This document shows positions 32,067-41,281 of a DNA stretch of 64,000 nucleotides, one piece after another (position 1 is the first letter of the stretch; each line of letters starts with the position of its first letter). The position numbers were made by a program, and so were the translations under genes. Below the pieces are notes generated by a model. The model was given only the letters and a program-made list of their open reading frames with translations. It did no database searches and was not told the DNA's origin. The stretch comes from CAIKMD01 sp035552195 (lineage in GTDB: Bacteria > Pseudomonadota > Alphaproteobacteria > ATCC43930 > CGMCC-115725): assembly GCA_035552195.1 (NCBI GenBank), contig DASZLU010000026.1:186001-250000 (forward strand). The letters are read 5' to 3'.

Positions 32067-33572
32067 ATGACCAACACCACGCAGCAGACTCTCAACGCGT
32101 TCAAGCAGGCGCAGAAATCGCCTGTCTCCGATCCGCTTTTCGCGCAGCTTTTGGCGAAGAGCACGTTCCAGCAGCCGGGCTCGGCGATTTCGGGCCTCAA
32201 TTTCTACGATCTCGAGCCGGGCGCGAAGCTGATCTTCCCGGTGCTGACGCCGCTGCGTAACGAGATTCCGCGCGTCTCGGGCAAAGGCGGCATCCAGGCG
32301 AACTGGCGCGCCGTCACCGGCATCAACACCTCGTCGGTGCGCGCCGGCATCTCGGCGGGCAATCGCGGGGGCGTCATCGCGGTGACGACGCAGGATTACG
32401 TCGCCGTCTACAAGGGCATCGGCCTCGAGGCCAATGTCGATTTCGAAGCGGTCTATGCCGGTCAGGGCTTCGACGATCTGCGCGCGGTCGCAGCGCAAGC
32501 CTTGCTCGAATCGTTGATGCTGCAGGAAGAGCAGATCATCCTCGGCGGCAATTCGGGCCTCGCCCTCGGCACCACGCCGACGCCGTCGCTCGTGGCGTCG
32601 AGCTCGGGCGGCTCGCTCGCGACGCAAACGCTCAGCGTCATCTGCGTCGCGATGACCCTCGACGGCTTCCTCAACGCGACCGTCGCCGGCGGCATCCCGG
32701 CGCAGGTCAATCGCACCAATGCCGACGGCTCGAGCGACAGCTTTGGCGGCGGCTCGGCGCGCAAATCGACCAACGCCACCGTCGCGGTCACCGGTCCCTC
32801 CGGTTCGGTCGCGGCGACCGTCGCGGCGACCCGCGGCGCCGTCGCCTATGCCTGGTTCTGGGGCGCGGCCGGCTCCGAGCTCTTGGGCGCGATCACCACG
32901 ATCAACAGCGTCTCGATCACCGCGGCGGCGTCCGGCACGCAAACCGCTTCATCTCTCCCTGCTGCCGATAACAGCCAGAACGCGCTGGTCTTCGACGGGC
33001 TGCTGACGCAGTCCTTCAACCCCAGCCTCAACGCCTATTACGCAACCCAGGCAACCGGCACGGCGGGACAAGGCACGCCGCTTACCGCGGATACGGAGGG
33101 CGGCATCATCGAGTTCGATGCGGCGCTCAAATCCTTCTGGGACAATTACCGCCTGTCGCCGACCGCGATCTATGTCTCGAGCCAAGAGATGCTCAACATC
33201 CACAAGAAGATCCTGCAAGGCGGCGCCAACACCGCGACGCGCTTCGTCTTCTCGGCGGATCAAGGTGCCGTGCTCGGCGGCATGATGGTGCGCAGCTACC
33301 TCAACAAGTTCAGCATGAACGGCGCGGTCGAGATCCCGATCAAGCTGCATCCGAACATGCCGGCGGGCACGGTGCTGTTCTTCTCGAAGACCTTGCCGTA
33401 TCCGCTCTCCAACGTGCCGAACACGGTGCAGATCCGCACCCGCAGCGAGTACTACCAGATCGAATGGCCGCTGCGCGCCCGGCGCTACGAATACGGCGTC
33501 TACGCCGACCAGGTGCTGCAGAACTACGCACCCTTCGCCTTCGGCGCGATCACCAATATCGGGAATGGGTGA
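32067..33572 (+). CDS. phage major capsid protein
   Basis: A 501-residue protein, MTNTTQQTLNAFKQAQKSPV at the start. Its position directly after the protease, the N-terminal helix region, the ATP-less alpha/beta middle and the C-terminal part (RTRSEYYQIEWPLRARRYEY) fit an HK97-fold capsid. A Ser/Gly/Thr-rich segment around residues 205-310 (SFGGGSARKSTNATVAVTGP) looks like an inserted, Ig-like surface domain. ALRARRYEYG near the end is typical of this capsid group. The call rests on context and general resemblance. Confidence 0.82.
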   Translation: MTNTTQQTLNAFKQAQKSPVSDPLFAQLLAKSTFQQPGSAISGLNFYDLEPGAKLIFPVLTPLRNEIPRVSGKGGIQANWRAVTGINTSSVRAGISAGNRGGVIAVTTQDYVAVYKGIGLEANVDFEAVYAGQGFDDLRAVAAQALLESLMLQEEQIILGGNSGLALGTTPTPSLVASSSGGSLATQTLSVICVAMTLDGFLNATVAGGIPAQVNRTNADGSSDSFGGGSARKSTNATVAVTGPSGSVAATVAATRGAVAYAWFWGAAGSELLGAITTINSVSITAAASGTQTASSLPAADNSQNALVFDGLLTQSFNPSLNAYYATQATGTAGQGTPLTADTEGGIIEFDAALKSFWDNYRLSPTAIYVSSQEMLNIHKKILQGGANTATRFVFSADQGAVLGGMMVRSYLNKFSMNGAVEIPIKLHPNMPAGTVLFFSKTLPYPLSNVPNTVQIRTRSEYYQIEWPLRARRYEYGVYADQVLQNYAPFAFGAITNIGNG

Positions 33573-33588
33573 CCGATAGCTGTGACGA

Positions 33589-33623
33589 CTGAGGACTGAT
33601 GGCGGTCAGCTATCAGTCCTCAG
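33589..33623 (+). terminator. 12-bp perfect hairpin after the capsid gene
   Basis: CTGAGGACTGAT (33589-33600), 11-base loop, ATCAGTCCTCAG (33612-33623). It lies between the capsid gene and the opposing MORN gene and could end transcription from both sides, though no T-run follows. Confidence 0.55.
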
Positions 33624-33643
33624 CCGTTGTCTCGCTTCATCGC

Positions 33644-34771
33644 TTATTTCGTTTGTTCCGCGGGCGAACATGACCCACTAAACAGCGGCTTGAGAGGATG
33701 CGCAGGATCGGGTGGATCGAGACAGCCGTTGATCCAGTGTCCTGTTACGGTCCCGCTTTTGGAGGTGTAAGCGCCGAAGCCATTTGGCCTGTCGTTGCGG
33801 AACTCCCCGTCGTAGTAGCTGCCGTCCGGCCACGTGAAAACGCCATGACCATCCATTTTATTGTCGCGGTACTCGCCCGCGTAGCTGATGTGAAGCGGCG
33901 CGGTCCAGACGCCGTAACCGTTCTTCTTGTTGTCCCGGAATTCACCTTCGTACCGCGTAGACTTATTGATCCACACGCCATGACCATCCCAATTGCCATC
34001 GCGCCATTGGCCGTCGTAAGTCTCGCCGTTGGGATAAGTCATGATCCCGTGGCCGTTAAACTTGCCGTCGCGCATCTCGCCTTCGTAACGGATCGTGCCT
34101 TTGCTTCCCGCCACGATAGTGACGCCGGTGCCATTCTTCTTGCCGTCAACCCAGTTGCCGTCGTAGCTGCTTCCGTCCGGCTGGGTCCAGCGACCGTGTC
34201 CGTTCTGCTCACCATTCCGCCACTCGCCGTCATAGCTGCCTTTCACAGAGGAAAGGATGCCGTGGCCATCGAACTTGCCGTTTTTCAAATCGCCTTTGTA
34301 ACGGTAATCGTTACCAATGGTGTAAATGCCGTGCCCGGTCATCTTCCCCGACTGAAAATCGCCGTCGTAGACGGCGCCGTTTGCAGACCGCCATACGCCG
34401 TGGCCGTTCTTAATGCCTTCGACAAACTCGCCGTCGAAGCGAGAGCCGTTGGCCCGCGTATAGCTGCCATGTCCTGTCATTTTTCCGATATGCCATTGAC
34501 CTTCATCACGCTCGGTGGGTTTGCCGTCGACAGACCATTGAAGAGAGCCAGGCCCTTCGGCAAACCCGCTTTCGCAAGCCCCTGACCACGCCGCGGTTTC
34601 GTTCGGCTTAGGGACCGGGTCCCAGACTTTGCAACCCGTATTTTGCTCGGCAATCCATGTTGATTGCGGCGAGGAGGCTGTTGTCGTCGCGGTGCAAGCC
34701 GCGATCACGTTGACGACGACGCACAGCAGAAAAGTGAGGCGGAATTTGTATTTGAACGCGCTTGAAAACAT
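33644..34771 (-). CDS. MORN-repeat lipoprotein
   Basis: A 375-residue protein. The signal peptide ends in VIAAC (lipobox-like) near residue 25. From about residue 65 to 345 there are roughly eleven MORN repeats of about 23 residues (YDGDFQSGKMTGHGIYT, YEGEFRDNKKNGYGVWT and so on), many containing GHG. MORN repeats make extended beta sheets and bind lipids or proteins. A C-terminal cysteine pair region (INGCLDPPDP; SGSCSPAEQ) closes it. It lies on the opposite strand between capsid and connector genes, so it is cargo or a lysogenic-conversion gene with unknown role. Confidence 0.85.
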   Translation of the reverse strand: MFSSAFKYKFRLTFLLCVVVNVIAACTATTTASSPQSTWIAEQNTGCKVWDPVPKPNETAAWSGACESGFAEGPGSLQWSVDGKPTERDEGQWHIGKMTGHGSYTRANGSRFDGEFVEGIKNGHGVWRSANGAVYDGDFQSGKMTGHGIYTIGNDYRYKGDLKNGKFDGHGILSSVKGSYDGEWRNGEQNGHGRWTQPDGSSYDGNWVDGKKNGTGVTIVAGSKGTIRYEGEMRDGKFNGHGIMTYPNGETYDGQWRDGNWDGHGVWINKSTRYEGEFRDNKKNGYGVWTAPLHISYAGEYRDNKMDGHGVFTWPDGSYYDGEFRNDRPNGFGAYTSKSGTVTGHWINGCLDPPDPAHPLKPLFSGSCSPAEQTK

Positions 34772-34819
34772 TCCTCACGGCGGCTGATGCCGTCCCCTGA
34801 AATATTCAAGGATCATACC

Positions 34820-35383
34820 ATGGCCACCGGCGATCTCACCACGCTTGCCAATGTGAAGGCGTATCTGTCGCCGCCGCTCGTGACGACGGCGGACGATGCG
34901 CTGTTGTCGCGGCTCATCACGGCGTCGAGCGGGTTCATTCAGAGCTGGCTCAATCGCACCATCGCGTCGGCGAGCTATAGCGAGACGCGCAACGGCGCGG
35001 GCGGGACGCGGCTCTTTCTGCGCAATCGGCCGGTCACGGCGGTGGCGTCCGTCAGCGTCGATGGCGTCGCGATCGCACCGTCATCGCCGGCACCGACCGG
35101 CGACGGCTATCTCTTCGACGACAGCAGCGTCTATCTCATCGGCCATCGCTTCAGCCGCGGCGCGCAGAACGTGACGGTGCAATACACCGCCGGCTTTGCC
35201 GCGACGCCGCCCGAGATCGAGCAGGCCTGCATCGCCTTGGTTGTGCTGCGCTACAAAGAGCGCGACCGCATCGGCCAGGCGTCGAAGAATGTCGGCGGCG
35301 AAACCGTGTCCTTCCAGCAGAAGGACATGCCAGCCGATGTCGCGACCATCCTCGATCAATATCGCAGCGTGGTGCCGGCATGA
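34820..35383 (+). CDS. head-tail connector protein (gp6-like)
   Basis: A 187-residue protein from MATGDLTTLANVKAYLSP. Helical N-terminus (ADDALLSRLITASSGFIQSW), a beta region with RLFLRNRPVTAVASVSVDG, then YTAGFAATPPEIEQACIALV, which is typical of gp6/DUF-type connectors of siphophages. The stop overlaps the next start by ATGA. Confidence 0.82.
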   Translation: MATGDLTTLANVKAYLSPPLVTTADDALLSRLITASSGFIQSWLNRTIASASYSETRNGAGGTRLFLRNRPVTAVASVSVDGVAIAPSSPAPTGDGYLFDDSSVYLIGHRFSRGAQNVTVQYTAGFAATPPEIEQACIALVVLRYKERDRIGQASKNVGGETVSFQQKDMPADVATILDQYRSVVPA

Positions 35384-35856
35384 CGATCCTCGTCAATCTC
35401 GCCGGGGCCGACGCGTTGGTCGCGTGGTTTCAGAGCCGACCGCCGGCGCTCGATGCGCGGCTCGGCGACGCTTTCAGCGGCATCGCCGATGCGCTCTATC
35501 AGCGCGTGCTCGCCAATCTTGCGGGCGATGCCGTGAAGGACAACAGCGGCAAGCTGCGCGATGCCCTCGTCGAGGCGAGCGATATGCGGTCGGCGTCGAT
35601 CGGCGTCGATGGTGGCGCCGTGCCCTATGCCGGTGCGCTGGAATTCGGCGCATCGATCCCCGAGCAATTGATCGCCATCAAGAACGGGAAGGCACTCGCC
35701 TTCATCGTCGGCGGGAGCCAGGTCTTCGCCAAGCAAGTGACGCACCCGGCCTTTGTGCTCCCACCGCATTCTTTCCTGCGCAGCGCGCTTGCGGATCTGG
35801 CACCCGACGCCCTCGCGATGGTCGACGATGCCGTCGGGGAGGCGATGATCGCATGA
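35380..35856 (+). CDS. HK97 gp10-like tail completion protein
   Basis: A 158-residue protein: MTILVNLAGADALVAWF, then an amphipathic helix region and VPYAGALEFGASIP, a signature of the gp10/virion-morphogenesis family. PPHSFLRSALADLAPD near the end is typical as well. It sits between connector and tail-terminator genes, with four-base overlaps on both sides. Confidence 0.8.
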   Translation: MTILVNLAGADALVAWFQSRPPALDARLGDAFSGIADALYQRVLANLAGDAVKDNSGKLRDALVEASDMRSASIGVDGGAVPYAGALEFGASIPEQLIAIKNGKALAFIVGGSQVFAKQVTHPAFVLPPHSFLRSALADLAPDALAMVDDAVGEAMIA

Positions 35857-36278
35857 TCCGCGAACCGATCTATGCCGCGCTTTTCGCCCTCGCCGCCGGC
35901 GCGGCGCGTTTCGCGACCGTGAGCCGGCGGCTCCGGCATTGGAGCGATGTCGGCGCCGCCGAGCAGCCGGCGCTCTTCATGATCCAGAAGAGCGAGAATG
36001 CCGAGGAGCGCCGGCCGCTGCCGGTCAAATGGCGCGCCTCGGTCGACCTATATATCTATGCCCAAGCGCCTGACGAATTGACCCCGCCGGCGACCGTGCT
36101 CAATCCGCTGCTCGATGCGGTCGAGGCGGCGCTGGCGCCCGATCCGGTCGGCCATGTGCAAACGCTCGGCGGGCTCGTTGCCCACTGCTGGATCGCCGGC
36201 CGTATCCAGACCGATGAAGGCGTGCTCGGCGGTCAGGCGGTCGCCATCGTGCCGGTCGAGGTTCTGGTCAGCGGCTGA
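35853..36278 (+). CDS. tail terminator-like protein
   Basis: A 141-residue protein beginning MIREPIYAALFALAAGAARF. The middle (PALFMIQKSENAEERRPLPV followed by KWRASVDLYIYA) and the short strands near the end match the small tail-terminator/minor tail proteins that follow gp10 in siphophage operons. Overlaps the upstream gene by ATGA. Confidence 0.75.
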   Translation: MIREPIYAALFALAAGAARFATVSRRLRHWSDVGAAEQPALFMIQKSENAEERRPLPVKWRASVDLYIYAQAPDELTPPATVLNPLLDAVEAALAPDPVGHVQTLGGLVAHCWIAGRIQTDEGVLGGQAVAIVPVEVLVSG

Positions 36279-36335
36279 GGTTGCAGCGGCGGGCGGTTTC
36301 CCGCACAGTGCCGCTCAAGAACAAGTCGAAAAACG

Positions 36336-37190
36336 ATGAAACTGCGTGGGTCCATGAAGCGGCTGCGCCGGGCGCTGCGCGCGGTGCAGCGCGCGCATCA
36401 GGGGCGGCACCGGCGGAAGATGCTGGGCGATCATATCGCCGGCGCGCTGATGCGCACCGGCAACGGGCTCTTTGCGGTCGATGTCGAGGACGACATCGTT
36501 CGCCCGCGGCCGGGCGGGCATCGCACCCATGGCGAGGAAGAGATCGCGCGCGCCGCCCAATTCCTCGACGATCAGGCGAATGTGCTGGTCGTCGGCTCGC
36601 ATATCGGCACCATCGCCATCCCGCTGGCGCGGTGCTGCAAGGCGCTGTGGGCAATCGAGGCCAATCCGAACACGTTCGAGCTGCTCACCTATAACATCGC
36701 GCTCAACCGGGCGGACAACGTCACGGCGCTGAACTTCGCTGCCGGCGATCGCGACGAGGAGATCGAATTCGTCGCCAGCCGCACCAATAGCGGCGGCTCG
36801 AAGCGCATGCCGAAGATACGCGCGCCGATCTATTTCCGCGATCGTCCGGAGATCCTGCGCGTGCCGGCGCGGCCGCTCGATCACGCGCTCGAAGGCATTT
36901 CGTTCAAGCTGATCTTCATGGATTGCGAGGGCTCGGAATATCATGCCCTCAACGGCATGAAGCGCATCCTCGCCGGCGCGACGGCGCTCTTTGTCGAATT
37001 CTTGCCGCATCATTTGAAGAACGTGGCGGGCGTGACGCCCGAGGAATTCGTCGACGCCATCGGTCCCGATTTCACACGGCTGCATGTGCCGTCGAAGGAC
37101 ATCACGGTCGCGCGCGATGGGTTCAAGTCTACGCTGCGCGCCATGTACGACGCTGACCAGGGCGACGCGGGTCTCGTCTTCTCGCGGTAA
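36336..37190 (+). CDS. FkbM-family methyltransferase (first)
   Basis: A 284-residue protein. SAM-binding motif VLVVGSHIGTIAIPLAR near residue 88, acidic motif WAIEANPNTFELLTYNIALN and IFMDCEGSEYHALNGMKRIL agree with FkbM methyltransferases, in which the D-x-E-G motif is diagnostic. The N-terminus is basic and the gene starts at ATG 36336 (a second ATG lies 18 bases later). It interrupts the tail operon between terminator and tail tube, so it is a cargo gene; a glycan or capsid-modifying role is plausible but unproven. Confidence 0.82.
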   Translation: MKLRGSMKRLRRALRAVQRAHQGRHRRKMLGDHIAGALMRTGNGLFAVDVEDDIVRPRPGGHRTHGEEEIARAAQFLDDQANVLVVGSHIGTIAIPLARCCKALWAIEANPNTFELLTYNIALNRADNVTALNFAAGDRDEEIEFVASRTNSGGSKRMPKIRAPIYFRDRPEILRVPARPLDHALEGISFKLIFMDCEGSEYHALNGMKRILAGATALFVEFLPHHLKNVAGVTPEEFVDAIGPDFTRLHVPSKDITVARDGFKSTLRAMYDADQGDAGLVFSR

Positions 37191-37233
37191 AGAGCTGTCG
37201 GCTATCAGCTTCTAGGGTCAATCCATCACCACC

Positions 37234-37261
37234 CGTCATTCCCATTTTCGCGGGAATGACG
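37234..37261. repeat. CGTCATTCCC-type palindrome
   Basis: CGTCATTCCCATTTTCGCGGGAATGACG: the same dispersed element as at 24050-24120, here between the methyltransferase and tail-tube genes. Confidence 0.75.
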
Positions 37262-37345
37262 AAGAGCAAATGAATTCGAAAAGCTGACGGCTGAACGCCG
37301 TCGGCTTTCGGCTGTCTTCATTCATCCACTCCCACGGAGAATCAC

Positions 37346-38083
37346 ATGTTTGCTTTCGGCTCGGGCGTGCTGCTCGGCACGCGCACCGATGTCGCCAATG
37401 CGACGCCGGTTAATTTCGGTTTGGTGCAAGAGGTGCAGCTCGATCTGCAATTCACCGCGAAAGAGCTCTATGGCCAATATCAATTTCCGGTGGCCATCGC
37501 GCGTGGCCAAGGCAAGGCGACCGGCAAAGCGAAGATGGCGCAGATCTCAGGCCTCGCTTTCAACAATCTCTTCTTCGGCGGTTCATTGGCGAGCGGCCAG
37601 CTCGCGACGTCGTTCGCCGAAGCGGGCACCGTGCCCGGTGTTTCGGCCTACACCGTGACCGTCGCGAATTCAGGCGCGTGGCAGGACGATTACGGTGTCG
37701 TCTATGCCGCGACCGGCCTGCCGTTGACCAAGGTGGCGAGCGCGCCGAGCGGCGGGCAATACAGCGTCGCGGCGGGCATCTACACCTTCAATTCGGCGGA
37801 TGCGTCGAAGGCGGTGCTGATCTCCTATACCTATACGATCGCCGGCACCGGCCAGGGGTTGACGCTGGGCAATCCGCTGTTGGGCACGACGCCCACTTTC
37901 CAGGCGCAACTCTATACGAGCTTCCAGGGCAAGCCCTGCAACGTAAAGCTCTTCAACTGCGTGTCGACCAAGCTCGCTTTCGCCACCAAGCTCGAAGATT
38001 TCGTGATTCCCGAGCTCGATTTCGACATCTTCGCCAATGCCGCCGGCAACGTGCTGCAATGGTCGTTCGCGGAAGTGTCGTAG
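37346..38083 (+). CDS. major tail tube protein
   Basis: A 245-residue protein, mainly beta: MFAFGSGVLLGTRTDVANAT, VQLDLQFTAKELYGQYQFPV, and the end FVIPELDFDIFANAAGNVLQ. The F-D-I-F pattern and the position before the tail chaperones are consistent with a siphophage tail tube. A central insertion of roughly 70 residues (VPGVSAYTVTVANSGAWQDD) looks like an added Ig-like surface domain. Confidence 0.78.
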   Translation: MFAFGSGVLLGTRTDVANATPVNFGLVQEVQLDLQFTAKELYGQYQFPVAIARGQGKATGKAKMAQISGLAFNNLFFGGSLASGQLATSFAEAGTVPGVSAYTVTVANSGAWQDDYGVVYAATGLPLTKVASAPSGGQYSVAAGIYTFNSADASKAVLISYTYTIAGTGQGLTLGNPLLGTTPTFQAQLYTSFQGKPCNVKLFNCVSTKLAFATKLEDFVIPELDFDIFANAAGNVLQWSFAEVS

Positions 38084-38170
38084 GCTTGAAGGAGGCCGAT
38101 CGTTCTTGCATGCTGGCGCGGGGTCAACACGGAAGACGCACAGAATGAACGAACGGGACCAGCGGTCGGC

Positions 38171-38995
38171 ATGAGCAAGCGCTGGGGACGCGCCCTCGCG
38201 CGCGGCATAAAGACGATCACGCTCGTGCAACGGCCTTGGCGCCGCGCGGCGAGCCGGCTGCGCGTCGCCGAGGCGATGGTTCAGCGTCATTGGGTGGAGA
38301 CGAAGAGCGGACGCATCTTGTTCGTGTCGCCCGAGCCGCGCGCGCTCGAATACCCGCGCGATTTTCTGGCGCGCGAGCCCGAGACCCTTGCCTGGATCGA
38401 TGGATTCCGCACGCCGTGTATCTATTGGGATATCGGCGCGAATGTCGGCTCCTACGCGCTCTATGCCGGGCTGCGGCCGGATGTCACGACCTATGCCTTC
38501 GAGCCGTCGCCGTCGAACTATCTGGCGATGTGCCGCAACATCTACGAGAACGGCATGGAGGCCAACGTTCGAGCCTATTGCATCGCGCTCGATGATCGCG
38601 TCGGGCTCGCGTCGCTGGATATGGACGATCTGAGCGCCGGCAGTTTTGGTCATTCTTTCGGCGACGAGCCGATCGTCGCTCGCCCCACGCATAAGACGAT
38701 TTTTCGTCAGCCCGCGATCGGCTTCTCCATCGATGCTTTTCGCACAACCTTCGGCCTGGCCACACCGCATTATCTGAAGCTCGATATCGACGGCAACGAG
38801 GAAAAGGTGCTGGCAGGGGCACGCACCACGCTTGCCGATCCGGCCTTGCGTTCGATCATGATCGAGGTGGATCGAAAAGGGCCGCGGACGCAAGACCTCT
38901 TCGATACGCTGAAGCAATACGGCCTGACCTTCACGCGGTGGGGAGTCGATCACGGACTCGGCGCGATCAACGCCGAATTCAACCGGCAGGGTTGA
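38171..38995 (+). CDS. FkbM-family methyltransferase (second)
   Basis: A 274-residue protein. Motif I is YWDIGANVGSYALYAGL near residue 82, motif II TYAFEPSPSNYLAMCRNI, and LKLDIDGNEEKVLAGARTTL is the FkbM acidic motif. It is only weakly similar to the enzyme at 36336. It sits downstream of the tail tube gene in the same direction. Possible targets are surface glycans. Confidence 0.82.
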   Translation: MSKRWGRALARGIKTITLVQRPWRRAASRLRVAEAMVQRHWVETKSGRILFVSPEPRALEYPRDFLAREPETLAWIDGFRTPCIYWDIGANVGSYALYAGLRPDVTTYAFEPSPSNYLAMCRNIYENGMEANVRAYCIALDDRVGLASLDMDDLSAGSFGHSFGDEPIVARPTHKTIFRQPAIGFSIDAFRTTFGLATPHYLKLDIDGNEEKVLAGARTTLADPALRSIMIEVDRKGPRTQDLFDTLKQYGLTFTRWGVDHGLGAINAEFNRQG

Positions 38996-39100
38996 GCCCG
39001 AGACGACGAAAAGCCTTCGCCCAACCGATCGTCCGTGCCCACGCTTGAAGTGCCGCGCGGGCTCCTGCATGCTGCCTCGAACAGTGGCGGGGAGGACAAA

Positions 39101-40120
39101 ATGGGTTCCTGGAAGCAGCTTGTCTCGGTTGCGGCGGTCGCGCTTGCCGTGGCGGCATCGCCGATCGTTTCGCGCGCCGACGACAAGCCGATCGATGTCA
39201 TTTTCGCGCTGCCGTCGCCGACGCTGACCTTCAGCGCGCCCTTCCTTGCCGAGGATGCCGGGCTCTATAAGAAAGAAGGGCTCAACGTCTCGCATCGCAT
39301 GCTGGTGGGCGTCGAGGCGGTGAACGCGGTTATCGCCGGCAGCGCCGATTTCACCGACAGCACCGGTCCCGTCTTTCTGCGCGCCAATGCCAAGGGGCAG
39401 CCGCTGGTCGCGATCGCGAATCTCATCGACAAGCCGTTGGTCGAGATGGTGCTGCGCACCGACGTCTATGACGCGCTGCATGTGACCGACGGCATGTCGC
39501 TGAAAGAGCGCGGCGCGCTCCTCAAAGGCAAGACCATCGCGATCCAGGGAGTCGGCAGCATCATCCATGCGTGGGAACGCTTCGTCGCGGCGCGCGGCGG
39601 GCTCGATCCCGAGAACGACGTGCGTATTGCGCCGATGGACCCGCCGGCGATGATGGGTGCGTTGCAGACCAAGGCGGTCGACGGCTTCGCCACCTCCCTT
39701 CCGTATACGACCGAGCCCGTTCTGAACGGCATGGCCAAGATGTTTGCCAGCGCACCGGAAGGTATCGCGCCCGACATGATCCCGTTCCCTTACGGCTTGA
39801 TCATGGCGCGGCCGCAGACCTGTAAGGACAATGCGGAGAAATGCCGGCGCATGGCGCATGCGCTCGCCGCCGCCAACAAGATGATCCACGATCAGCCGGA
39901 TCAGGCGCTCGATATCTTGAGCAAGCGCTTCAAGACGATGGATCAGAATGTGCTGAAAGCGGCGTGGAAGACCGTCGCCGCGGCGCACGCGACCGATCTG
40001 CGCGTCACGCAGAAGATCCTCGAGACCGGCAACCAGATGAACGCCGAAGCGAAGCTCTTAAAGCCCGAGGACCAGGTCAAATCCTATGACGGGCTGTTCA
40101 CCGATCAGTATCTGAAATAA
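39101..40120 (+). CDS. NitT/TauT-type substrate-binding protein within the prophage
   Basis: A 339-residue protein. Start at 39101 with GGGGAGG upstream; signal peptide MGSWKQLVSVAAVALAVAA with cleavage near VSRAD. Motifs FLAEDAGLYKKEGLNVSHRM and GSADFTDSTGPVFLRAN. The C-terminus (LLKPEDQVKSYDGLFTDQYL) is nearly that of the protein at 17778-18803. A periplasmic binding protein has no role in a phage particle; the gene was probably inserted or the prophage was built around host genes. Confidence 0.86.
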   Translation: MGSWKQLVSVAAVALAVAASPIVSRADDKPIDVIFALPSPTLTFSAPFLAEDAGLYKKEGLNVSHRMLVGVEAVNAVIAGSADFTDSTGPVFLRANAKGQPLVAIANLIDKPLVEMVLRTDVYDALHVTDGMSLKERGALLKGKTIAIQGVGSIIHAWERFVAARGGLDPENDVRIAPMDPPAMMGALQTKAVDGFATSLPYTTEPVLNGMAKMFASAPEGIAPDMIPFPYGLIMARPQTCKDNAEKCRRMAHALAAANKMIHDQPDQALDILSKRFKTMDQNVLKAAWKTVAAAHATDLRVTQKILETGNQMNAEAKLLKPEDQVKSYDGLFTDQYLK

Positions 40121-40135
40121 GGGATAACAGCCTCG

Positions 40136-40198
40136 CGACGAAGCAATCCAGAAGCCTCATGTGAAGCTCTGGATTGCTTCGCTTCGCTCGCAATGACG
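40136..40198. repeat. AAGCAATCCAGA/TCTGGATTGCTT inverted repeat
   Basis: A 12-base perfect inverted repeat (40141-40152 with 40168-40179) followed by CGCTTCGCTCGCAATGACG, a dispersed element common in alphaproteobacteria. It separates convergent genes and may act as a terminator. Confidence 0.75.
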
Positions 40199-40215
40199 CG
40201 TTAGGAAATACGAGA

Positions 40216-41271
40216 CTAAGCCAGCCCCGCGATCTTCACCGCTTCGAGGTGGTCGGCGAGGAGCTGCGGCAATTGCTCGGGCGGCGTGCGCCCGAAGCCG
40301 CAATAGGCGGCGAGGCCGAAGCGCGGCAGGTATTTGCGTGCGACATCGATGCGCGCCTTGAGCGTCGGCATCGAATGGATGGCGCCGAGATAGACATCGC
40401 CGCTTTTGGCCGAAAGCTGCGCCAGCGGCGCGTAGAATTTATCCTCGATCGTGTCGAGCACCGGGATATGCACCCAGTCGACGCGCCTTCCGGCGGCTTC
40501 GATCGAGGCATTGGCGAGATCGACGGTCGGGCCCAAGGTCTCGGGCGCAAAAGCCGGCCAGCCGCCGAATGTGCCAAAGCAGAAATGAAAGCCGAGCGCG
40601 ACGCCGTCGGGCAGGCGCTTCGACAGCCGTGCGACCGGCGCGGTGTGGGTTTCGACTTTTGCTTCGTCGGCTGTCTTTGCGGCGCCGGAGACGGCCTGGA
40701 TTTCCCAGGCCATGTCCCATTGGATCGCGAGGTCCTTTGCCGGGATGTGCTTCACGATGACATCGAGCTCGGCGCCAAGCGCTTCCTCGAAGCCGGGGCG
40801 GATGCGAAGAACGTCCTGCGGATCGGGGAAATAGAGCGCGCGCACGACGCTGTTGACCATCGGGATCGAGATCTGGAAGCGCACACCCGCGGGCAGCAGG
40901 GCTTTCTCGCGCAGCGTCTTGAAGACGAAATACGAAGCCACCGCGTCGCGCGCGTAGCCGAGCCGCGTGCCGGGATTGCCGAAGCGCACGCGCTCGACGT
41001 TGGGCCGCACGCGGAATTGCCAGGAATCCTCGCGGCTGCGCGGCAAGAGCTGTTCGACGCCGTCGACCGGTGTGGGCCGCTTCAAGGTCTCGAGATCGGC
41101 GTGACCGTTGAACAACAGATAGCAGAAGCGATTGACCCACGAGCGGCGCTCGCCGACCTCGCCATCCGGCACGGCCGGGAGATAGCGGCCGAGCGGGCCG
41201 CCGAATTCTGTCATCACCTCTTCGACCGTGTCGAAGGGCACGCTGCCGACGAGCAAGAGTTCTTTGTTCAT
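40216..41271 (-). CDS. MetE/UROD-fold protein of unknown substrate
   Basis: A 351-residue protein, start at 41271 (MNKELLLVGSVPFDTVEEVM). The fold is suggested by VPDGEVGERRSWVNRF near the N-terminus, IQWDMAWEIQ in the middle, GFHFCFGTFGG (H-x-C as in the zinc site of cobalamin-independent methionine synthase) and a later LAAYCGFGR supplying a third ligand. It is much shorter than MetE and lacks the N-terminal domain. Homologues in proteobacteria are uncharacterised. It lies opposite to the phage genes and forms a pair with the membrane-protein gene 10 bases upstream. Confidence 0.55.
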   Translation of the reverse strand: MNKELLLVGSVPFDTVEEVMTEFGGPLGRYLPAVPDGEVGERRSWVNRFCYLLFNGHADLETLKRPTPVDGVEQLLPRSREDSWQFRVRPNVERVRFGNPGTRLGYARDAVASYFVFKTLREKALLPAGVRFQISIPMVNSVVRALYFPDPQDVLRIRPGFEEALGAELDVIVKHIPAKDLAIQWDMAWEIQAVSGAAKTADEAKVETHTAPVARLSKRLPDGVALGFHFCFGTFGGWPAFAPETLGPTVDLANASIEAAGRRVDWVHIPVLDTIEDKFYAPLAQLSAKSGDVYLGAIHSMPTLKARIDVARKYLPRFGLAAYCGFGRTPPEQLPQLLADHLEAVKIAGLA

Positions 41272-41281
41272 GTCACTCCGA

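Noticed and set aside
35196..36278. Long plus-strand frame starting at 35196
   Set aside because: The first 219 codons are shadow of connector and gp10-like genes; the real gene starts at 35853.
37670..39988. Minus-strand open frame of 772 codons across tail tube, methyltransferase and binding-protein genes
   Set aside because: Arg/His-rich translation typical of the antisense of GC-rich genes; three real plus-strand genes with family motifs cover it.
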